Shown in pieces: positions 20,272 to 28,700 of a stretch of DNA of 64,000 nt; the stretch's first letter is position 1; each line of letters begins with the position of its first letter. The notes under the pieces are model-generated. The model saw only the letters and a list, made by a program, of their open reading frames with translations. It had not been told where the DNA came from and did no database searches. Both the position numbers and the translations under genes were made by a program. Source of the DNA: Meishania sp964351985 (GTDB lineage: Bacteria > Bacteroidota > Bacteroidia > Flavobacteriales > Flavobacteriaceae); NCBI GenBank assembly GCA_964351985.1, contig CAYGPR010000006.1:57949-121948 (forward strand). The letters are read 5' to 3'.

Positions 20272-21777
20272 TCAATGCTCATTGGCATGTTTATAGTCCC
20301 CAAAGCGATATTTAACGGTTCGTTTTAAAGGAATGTTCATACCCTTAGAGGATTCCAACCAATCATAGATTGCGGCAGACATCGATTTCGCAATATCCTG
20401 CTTATCGGGATCCGCAATGAGGTTATACATCTCATCGGGGTCATTTTTCAAATCATAAAGCTCGTTACGGTCCCAAATACCCTGATACTTAATGTACTTG
20501 TATGTATCGGTGCGCATTCCGAAAACGGTAGGTGTCATCGGAAAATCGTATTCCCAATAATATTCGTAAAACACTTCTTTTCTCGTTGGGGCATCGGTAT
20601 CTCCCGTCAGAATGGGAATAAAAGAAACCCCGGGCATATTTGAGGGTTGCTTCACACCGGCTTCGGCCAAGACGGTCGGCCCTATGTCGATATTTTGGAC
20701 CATCTCGGTAGGTTTCTTACCCCCTTCGAACAATTCTGGACAGCGAACCAATAGAGGGACTTTAACCGATTCTTCATAAAAATGGCGCTTATCGATAAGT
20801 CCGTGCTCGCCCCAACTGAATCCGTTATCGCCCATATAGATGACCAGAGTAGATTCGTCCAAACCTTCTTTCTTAAGATAATCCATCACGCTCCCTACAC
20901 TTTCATCGACCCCGAGAAGCGTCTCGCAATAATCGACCACCATGCTATGCAGGTCTTTAAAATCGTGGTACATATAATCAACACCATGCCAACTGACGCG
21001 CTGATCGGCCACCCATTGCGGCCATTTTAAATCTCTATATTCACCTGTAAGTGTTTGACCGTAAGTAGATGGTAATTCTATTTTATTTCCCTTGTACCTA
21101 CCCTTATGACGCTTGGCAGGCTGAAAACCGGCATGTACCGCTTTGTGTGATAGATAAAGGAAAAATGGTTTTTTCCTATCCCTTTTGTCCAGCCAATCGA
21201 TGGCATGTTCCGTCAGCAGATCTGTGATATAGGTTGAATCTTTGTATGCAACCCTATTTCCATTGATGTTGATCGTTGGATTATAATAAACCCCCTGGCC
21301 CGGAAAACTCTCCCAATGGGTAAAACCGGGCTGTGGTTCATCTCCGTGATCTCCCATGTGCCATTTTCCAAAAAACCCGGTTTGATAACCTGCTTTTTCC
21401 AAGTACTGCGGGAAATATGTGAGGTCGCCAGGATCTGGCGCTTGATTGTCTACAATGGTGTGTGAATGTGAAAATTGCCCCGTTAATATGGATGCCCTAC
21501 TTGGAGAGCACAGTGAAGTAGTCACAAAAGTATTTGGTAAATAAGCACCCTCAGCGGCAAGACGGTCCATATTAGGAGTTTCCAACCAAGGAACTTTTCC
21601 CGTAAAACCCATATAGTCGTACCGATGGTCGTCGGTCAGTATGAATATCACATTACGGGGCTTTTTCTTGGTCTTTGTGATAGGGTTACCCAAATTCTCT
21701 GATTTTCCTTCCGGAAGCCCACTGGCCATCATCAATAAGGAAACACAAATTATGCCTAAAAAACTATAACTTCTCAT
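20272..21777 (-). CDS. type I (formylglycine) sulfatase, family S1
   Basis: 501-aa exported arylsulfatase-type enzyme that removes sulfate esters, probably from a polysaccharide. The signal peptide covers residues 1 to about 20. The metal-binding ILTDDHRYD (Asp49, Asp50), the sulfatase signature CSPSRASILTG with Cys90 converted to formylglycine by a maturase, the GKWHMG motif and a late MGDNGFSWGEHG metal site are all intact. I chose the ATG at 21777 (MRSYSFLGIICV) because the upstream ATG at 21840 overlaps the preceding gene and gives no signal peptide at the N-terminus. The subfamily and substrate are not determinable by eye. It is 35 bp downstream of the esterase-like gene, so the two are likely cotranscribed. 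Confidence 0.93.
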   Translation of the reverse strand: MRSYSFLGIICVSLLMMASGLPEGKSENLGNPITKTKKKPRNVIFILTDDHRYDYMGFTGKVPWLETPNMDRLAAEGAYLPNTFVTTSLCSPSRASILTGQFSHSHTIVDNQAPDPGDLTYFPQYLEKAGYQTGFFGKWHMGDHGDEPQPGFTHWESFPGQGVYYNPTININGNRVAYKDSTYITDLLTEHAIDWLDKRDRKKPFFLYLSHKAVHAGFQPAKRHKGRYKGNKIELPSTYGQTLTGEYRDLKWPQWVADQRVSWHGVDYMYHDFKDLHSMVVDYCETLLGVDESVGSVMDYLKKEGLDESTLVIYMGDNGFSWGEHGLIDKRHFYEESVKVPLLVRCPELFEGGKKPTEMVQNIDIGPTVLAEAGVKQPSNMPGVSFIPILTGDTDAPTRKEVFYEYYWEYDFPMTPTVFGMRTDTYKYIKYQGIWDRNELYDLKNDPDEMYNLIADPDKQDIAKSMSAAIYDWLESSKGMNIPLKRTVKYRFGDYKHANEH

Positions 21778-21812
21778 AGTATAATATTTAGTTTGATTAC
21801 AAATATTCAATG

Positions 21813-22529
21813 TTACTTTCGTTTTTGTTCTACCAACCATTCATACAATTCCTCAGTATTATAGGCCTTAATCCACGAGTTATGCCCAACCCCAGGATAT
21901 CTTGTAAAACGTACATCATAGCCCATCGATTTCAATCGGTCTACCATGGTTTCCGACTCTGAAATCGGTATCGATTCGTCTTCCTCTCCGTGAAAGACCC
22001 AGATGGGCATTTCTTTGTCGATCCAAGCGGCATAAGGTACCGGGGTCATGCCGCAGACTACGGCCAAGGCGGCAAATTTTTCAGGATACTGAACCGCCAG
22101 TTCCCAAGCTGCGCCTCCTCCCCTACTAAGACCTGTCAAATAAATCCTTTTAGGGTCTACCCTATTGTTCGCCACTACGGTATCTAATAATTGTATCAAG
22201 GCAGTAGTATTCCACCACTTTTTTTTATGCGGATTTTGAGGCGCCAAAATAAGAAACGGAAACTTTTTGCCTTGGGTAATCAGTTTTGGAGGGCCATTTC
22301 GTTTTATGGCAACAAGACTATCACCTGATTCACCCCCGCCATGAAGAAACAACAGTAATGGAAATTTTTCGTCTTCGTTCGATTGGTATTGCTCAGGATA
22401 GTATAAATAGTAGTCAAAGGTCTCGGCAGTAACCGTCTTCAGAGAAGCATCAATAAGATTCGGACTTGTTTGTGCCGCGCAACTTTGCAATATACAGCAA
22501 AGAATCAAATAGGATATTCGGTTTTTCAT
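21813..22529 (-). CDS. alpha/beta hydrolase lipoprotein (esterase-like)
   Basis: 238-aa lipoprotein (SPII signal ending LQSC, Cys17) with a single alpha/beta-hydrolase domain of the dienelactone-hydrolase/LpqC-like type. The oxyanion region is FLHGGGESGD, the nucleophile elbow is GLSRGG with Ser135, the acid lies in FHGEEDESIP and the catalytic His in GVGHNSW. Relatives include carbohydrate esterases related to CE1. As the first gene of a probable two-gene operon with the sulfatase, a role removing acyl or acetyl decorations from a glycan is a reasonable inference, but substrate is unproven. Confidence 0.85.
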   Translation of the reverse strand: MKNRISYLILCCILQSCAAQTSPNLIDASLKTVTAETFDYYLYYPEQYQSNEDEKFPLLLFLHGGGESGDSLVAIKRNGPPKLITQGKKFPFLILAPQNPHKKKWWNTTALIQLLDTVVANNRVDPKRIYLTGLSRGGGAAWELAVQYPEKFAALAVVCGMTPVPYAAWIDKEMPIWVFHGEEDESIPISESETMVDRLKSMGYDVRFTRYPGVGHNSWIKAYNTEELYEWLVEQKRK

Positions 22530-22625
22530 TCTCCAAATTAAAAATGGAAGATAACGAAAAGCCTATAATACGCATATTCTTATCCTAAAATATTCCTTTA
22601 AGTTACTTGAAGGCTGGTAGCGAAA

Positions 22626-22652
22626 GCTCCTCCCTTTTGAAAAGGGAGGAGC
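22626..22652. repeat. perfect 13-bp inverted repeat (hairpin)
   Basis: GCTCCTCCCTTTT and its exact complement, separated by one base, sit directly beside the A16 tract. On the minus strand it follows the T run, so it is not a terminator in the classical order for either neighbour; it may be a back-up or RNA-stabilising hairpin. Confidence 0.6.
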
Positions 22653-22689
22653 AAAAAAAAAAAAAAAACGGATACCCAATGGGTACCCG
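22653..22689 (-). terminator. rho-independent terminator of the giant adhesin gene
   Basis: On the minus strand a stem-loop (22669-22689, arms CGGGTACCC and GGGTATCCG with one mismatch) is followed directly by a run of 16 T. It starts 26 bp after the adhesin stop codon. The second hairpin at 22626-22652 follows the T run. A shorter inverted repeat, GTAATTTGAAAATTAC, lies at 22695-22710, between the stop codon and this stem. Confidence 0.9.
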
Positions 22690-22714
22690 TTAAAGTAATT
22701 TGAAAATTACATTA

Positions 22715-25700
22715 CTAGCGATATAGCGTAAAATGCCCTACATAGCGCTGTTTGCTCTTATCATTGGCGTTGACAACGTACCAGTAATCCCCAGTAGGCA
22801 GCTCCTCTCCTTCGTATCGACCGTCCCACTTAGAGACTTGATCTAACTCGGCGACGACTCGACCATAGCGATCATAGATTTTCACTTCGATGTTCGGGAA
22901 GAATTGTCTATTCTCAGGGTACCATAGTTCATTATCTCCATCCCCGTTAGGAGAGAAGAAATTTGGTATTTCCAACATACCCGTAAACTCGAACGGAAAG
23001 GTGATTGCGGCAACACATCCCATCGAATCGACAACTTGAACGGTTACGTTTCCACTTTCATTGGTCGTATATACGGTCTCACTACCCATGGATTCCCCTT
23101 GAAAGAAGAACTCGTAGTCTCCATACCCTCCTTCGGCGGCAACGGTTACCTCATTCGGACCGGTCTTATCACCTGACAAAGTCAACGGATCGTAACTATC
23201 CATGGTAAACTCGACCATATTGGTACATCCGTTGATATGGTAAATATATACAGTATGGTCACCAGCTGGCAGATCGCCCCATGTATACGTTGCATCGGCC
23301 AAGGCGGTAACCGCATCCGTTGGGTCCACGGGATCCAAAGCGAATAACAGCTCCGGCAGAATGCTGGCATCGGCCATCTGAATGGTAACGGTACTGTTGG
23401 GGAAAATTCCCTCACAACCATATTGCTCAATAGGCTCCGCTGCAAGTTCTACGCCCATGTCAATGGTAAACTCGACAAAGGTCTCACATTCATTGGCATC
23501 ACGAACAAATACAAGATAACTTTGCCCACCTGCCAAGGTCAAGAATTCCATATTCAGGTTAGGCTCAAAAACCTCACTATTGTCCGAATCCGGACCGATT
23601 AATTTGGTTTCATAATACTCAATCGGATTCGATGGATCCGAATTATCAATAAATGGAGTACCACCAGTCACGGTCAATTGTGCCGTACCGTCATCGAAAC
23701 CGATACAGGTTTCAGGGGTCGTTTGCACATCGGTTACTTGAACCTCAGTCGGTGCGCCAACGTAGATTTCAAATGTCTGGGGACAGTTGTCGGCAAAGGC
23801 AAGAACGGTATAGGTTCGATCGCCTTCCAAATCTTCAAACGTGAAAGTATCCGGATTCGCCGGATCCGAAAAGAACTCGTTAAGGTTCGGTTCAATGGCA
23901 AATTGTACCAGACTAGCGGTCGGTGTGTTCACGCTCATGGTAATGGTTCCGTCGGAAGTATCAAAACAAGTGGTCGAGGCAGCACTAAAGCCTATATCGA
24001 CCAGCGGGGCAGGTACAATTGTAAATGGTCCTTCTACTACGCCGCAATTTTGTCGACTTATGACGGAAATCCAATAATCCCCAGAGTCCAAGTTTTCAAA
24101 GGTTCCGAAATCCTGCATTCCCCTATTATCATAGGTAGCCATTGGTAACGCCGCAAATGCATTAGTTCCTGGATCAAAATCGTAGATGCGGAATTCATAG
24201 ATACCCGTACCTCCATTTGCAATTGCCTCAATGCGTCCATCGATTTCACCCGCACAAGATTCATTGTAGCGAGGCGAAGTTGGATCTAAGAAGAGCGGGT
24301 CCGCATCGGTAATCGTAATACCGTTGGTTTTAATGGCCAAGCAAGTACTGGTGGATCCCAATTTTCTGACTTCGTAGCGGTACGATTCGCCAATATTCCC
24401 TGGAATATTAAGTTCTGCAGGTACGCCATTATCAGTTCCAGTAATGGGTTGCCAAGCAATAGTACCAAAATCGGGATGCGTCGGCGGATATATTCTATTG
24501 TATTCATAGGAACCACCATCGGGATTGTTTACACGAATCATCATGGTTGCTATGTTTCCACAAGCAGGCACCGAGGTCTGTATCAATGCTGGAGCAATTG
24601 GCGGTGGTGGAACTACTTCTAATGGAGCTGTAAAAGTCTGACAGTTCAGGGTCGATACAACCTCTATAGCATACCATCCACCCGAAATTACTCCCGTACT
24701 GGCGCTTCCAACAAATTCAGGACTACTTTGAAGTCCGGTACTTGAAATTATATTCGCGGGATTGGTCGGATCGGTATTGTTCGGGTCTAATTTCACCAAA
24801 CGATACTGGTAACCACCTCCAGGAACACCTCCAATGGCACCTGGAGTGGTCGTACCGGGTTCTACGGACCTAATAATCGCATCGTTACCTTGAGGGCATT
24901 CCAGTTGCCGAACAATATCGGCCTCGGCCTGAATCGTTGGAACAGGGCTCAATGTCTCGGTCGTCGAAACCGGACAGCCTTCACTATCACGAACCGTAAC
25001 ACGATACTCTCCACTGGAGAGGCCTGTAAATCTGTCGTTGGTTCCATTGGTCACAAAATCACCATAAGTCGCGTGTGGAACAAAACCACTTCCATCGTTA
25101 TATTCGAGCATATATTCATAGGGGGAACTGTCCCAACCACCACTAGCGGTTACGGTTAATTCTCCCAAATCATTATTACAACCGACACGACCAACTTCGT
25201 CGAAAGCATCTATTTGTAGCTGCCCGTTCGGTACACGTATTGTAGCTACGTCGCTGAAAACATCGCAGGCGGATACCGTTTTCCCCTGTTCTCTGATTAC
25301 TACGCGCCTGCTACCTCCAGGGAGTCCACTGATAATAAACGGATTGCCATCGGTGGCAATATCTACAATTGCATTTGCATGGACAGGTCCTGAAAAAACG
25401 CCTCCTGTAAACCCAGGATCATTAGCGTCATATACCCAATATTCATAAACTCCAGAAAATGCAGGGACCGTATTTATGGTAATTTCAATAGCACCGTTCA
25501 ATTCACCCTCACATCGTACGGGATTAGACTCGCTAATGGTTACGGTAGGCAATTCAGGTATGACCACCGTGTAAGGTTCCATCGGATAAGTACAACCACC
25601 AACATCTACCACCTGAAGACGGTATTCTCCGGCTACCATCGGTAGGTCGAATTCAATGTAATCATCACCCGGATTAGGATTCTGAACGGCTACCGGAGCC

Positions 25701-28700
25701 ACTGAAGACCCTTGGTCTTCAATATAAAAGTTCGGTGACCCTGAGTTATCTGTTACATCAATGCGAATTCGTTCCGGGTTTTCACAATCCATCGGCCGCA
25801 ATTGGCTGATGATACCTTCGACCTCACTTGGTGGATCAATGACAATAGGGTTGGGGAAAATATATTCACAACCGTTGTTGTCAATGGCGGAAACCGTAAA
25901 GGTCTGTGTTACCCCAGTGTCTACGATCAAGAAATCCATCGTATTCAATGTAGTGGTCTGATAACTGTCCGCAGGATTGATCTTAAAACCATATGGGGCA
26001 CCATTACCCACATTGGTACCATCGACCGTTAAGGTAATGGTCGTGGTGCTATACCGATTGGCACCTACCTCACAAACCAGGGTCCCAGCAACCGCATCTA
26101 TGGTAAACGGTACTGGTTCGGCAATAAATACCTCTTCACGATCAAAACAATTTCGATCGGTTACGACCTCAACGACATACGTACCTTGAGATAGACCTGA
26201 AAAAGAACCTGTGGGGTCCGTATCGATACGTGTACTAAAGTCATAATTCGCGGGCATTGAAAGCAAATCGCTCGCATATAGGTTGTATTCCTTGATATTC
26301 GGATTGAGCGTGGGATCGGGATCCACAAATAAAGAAACATTGATACTACCATCATTGTTACCATTACATGTAATAGCCGTTTCACCGGGATCCGTGATGA
26401 CGGGTTGTATAGGTGCCTCCCTGAAAATATCATCAACGGTGAACCTACAAGGTACTGCAGGAATCCCACCCGTTACCACTTGATCTTCGACCACAACCTG
26501 ATAATCCCCTGGTGGGATATTCGGGAAGCTGACATTGAAATTAAAAATAGTATCATCACCATCATCAAGGATGGTCATATTAACTGGGCTTCCTAAAAAG
26601 TCAAGTCCTGAGAGCACATAATTAAAATTACCACTACCACCGTTCGTATTAATGGTTATCTCTCCGTCGGCGTTTTCACAATTTGGTTCGGTGCTGAAAT
26701 ACCCGGAAGCAGATAATACCTGATAAACTTCCGCAACCGCGTCCACATCACAACCATTGGCATCGATTACATTGACCGGATACTGACCGATATTGTTCAC
26801 ATTAAAGGTGGCCTGGGTCGGAACACCGGGTGTATAGGCCGGTGTTTGGCTAATACCGTTCAATGTGAAGGTTGGTGTATCGATATCGCCTGGCATTTCT
26901 ACGGTTATGTTCCATCCTCCGGGAGGTAGGGTAACGTCACACTGGTTGTCCACACTGATGGTCGGTGCCGGTAAATCGGGATTTAACTGAATTACCGCCG
27001 CCGATGTACTTGCAGGGCATCCTCCTCCATCGAGCACCCAAATATCATAGGTGATGCCTGTCAATGACCCTACCAAGCTTTGTGTGGGAGATGGATCAAA
27101 GGCGCTCGGCGGTGGAATAGAGCCAGGAGGCAAGGTACCCTGTTCAATAAAGGCGAATTCATAGGGTGCCGTTCCCCCATTGGCCCTTACCGTAATTTGT
27201 CCCAATTCGTTACAATTTGCATTTTGATTGTCAATAACATCGACCCGAGGCAAATTCAAGATGGCCTCGTCCTCATCGCCATCGGTACAGTCGGCGGCAT
27301 CTTCTACGGAAATACCATAGCGACCCGCTGGAACGGACAAATCAGTGGCCAAGGTGGTCAACGAAGAACCTGTGACGTTGTATTCAATAGTTCCCGTATC
27401 CAAATTCGTGATTATAATATCGAAAGGTGCTACGCCCGTGGTAATATTGTAATTCACACCCACATTGCCGTTTCTACAGGTAATACCATCGACCAAAAGA
27501 TCCACGTTCATACCCGGACCATCAGGCAAAGTAATTACTTCTTGATAGATACATCCGGTCGTCGTATCGCGCACTTCCACCGTATAGGAAACCCCGAACA
27601 AGAGGTTACTGAAACAATGCCTATTCGGCAATGCCGGTGCCCCATTAGGGCTTTGCCATGCAGATGGCGGATCGGTAACCAAACGGATCTCATAAGGTCC
27701 GGTTCCGTTTATGATATCCACGCAGACCGTTGTTCCCCCCGGGGTACAGGTCGGAGGTGGTGTGGGATAAATCGGTACAATATCAAGACTGCTGGTGCCG
27801 ATGACCAAAGGTTCTTGATCGATACAGCCCCTTGAGTCGATAACTATAACCTGATAATTTCCGGGAATCAAAGAGGGGTCCGTAATATTCAACGGTAAAT
27901 CGCCCGGAGCCACATTATTTTGCGTCACAAAGGGATTGCCAAAATTATCCTCGATAACAATAGTATAATTCGGAACGCCCGGCGAAACCATTGGGTTGAT
28001 GGTTACACCGCCGGAAAGAGCCCCAGCCGAACAGGTAGCATCAATAGGCGTAATAGAGGCGTCAACCGCTGGTATGGGATCCGCCGTAACCGTCACTGGA
28101 ATGATGGTTGTAATACAATTAAGTGTGCCATTAATCCCGTCCCGAGAGTCTCTTACTATATATTCATAATTTCCAGCTGCAAGACCTGAATAAACGGTTT
28201 GCGAAGTAAAATCGTACGTATTGATCACAGCAGGATCAGGATCATTAGGATCTGCAACCAAGGTACCCGCAGGAGCAAAAACCACTAGAAATGGTGGAAC
28301 ACCAGAGGACACAGTAGGGATAATTTCTACAAAGCCACTATTCGGATCTCCACAGCTCGGACCTGTAACTTGATGGGTGGCCGCTATATTTGTTGGTTCC
28401 GTAAAAGTTATTGGTGCAGACGTTGCTGGACACCCATTACTATCGCTTACTGTTACCCTGTAATTACCATCGTTACCAAAAGGTACGGTGTACTGAAAGG
28501 TACCCGATGGTAAAGGAACCCCATTGTGGCCGGCTACCGGTGTATAAGGACTCGGCGGGGTAGCCGATTCATACTCGATCGTATACGTAGTAGTGGCCAA
28601 GTTCGAGATATCACCACCTGTAATGGTAATTTCCATTTCGCCATCGCCACCACAGGGAATTTCACTGTTTATGTCAAGACTAACCTGAATCTGTGGCTCG

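Noticed and set aside
27080..27835. 251-codon open frame on the plus strand inside the giant adhesin gene
   Set aside because: It is one of many antisense open frames caused by the adhesin's biased composition; its translation is Arg-rich and low in hydrophobic periodicity, with no motif and no promoter.
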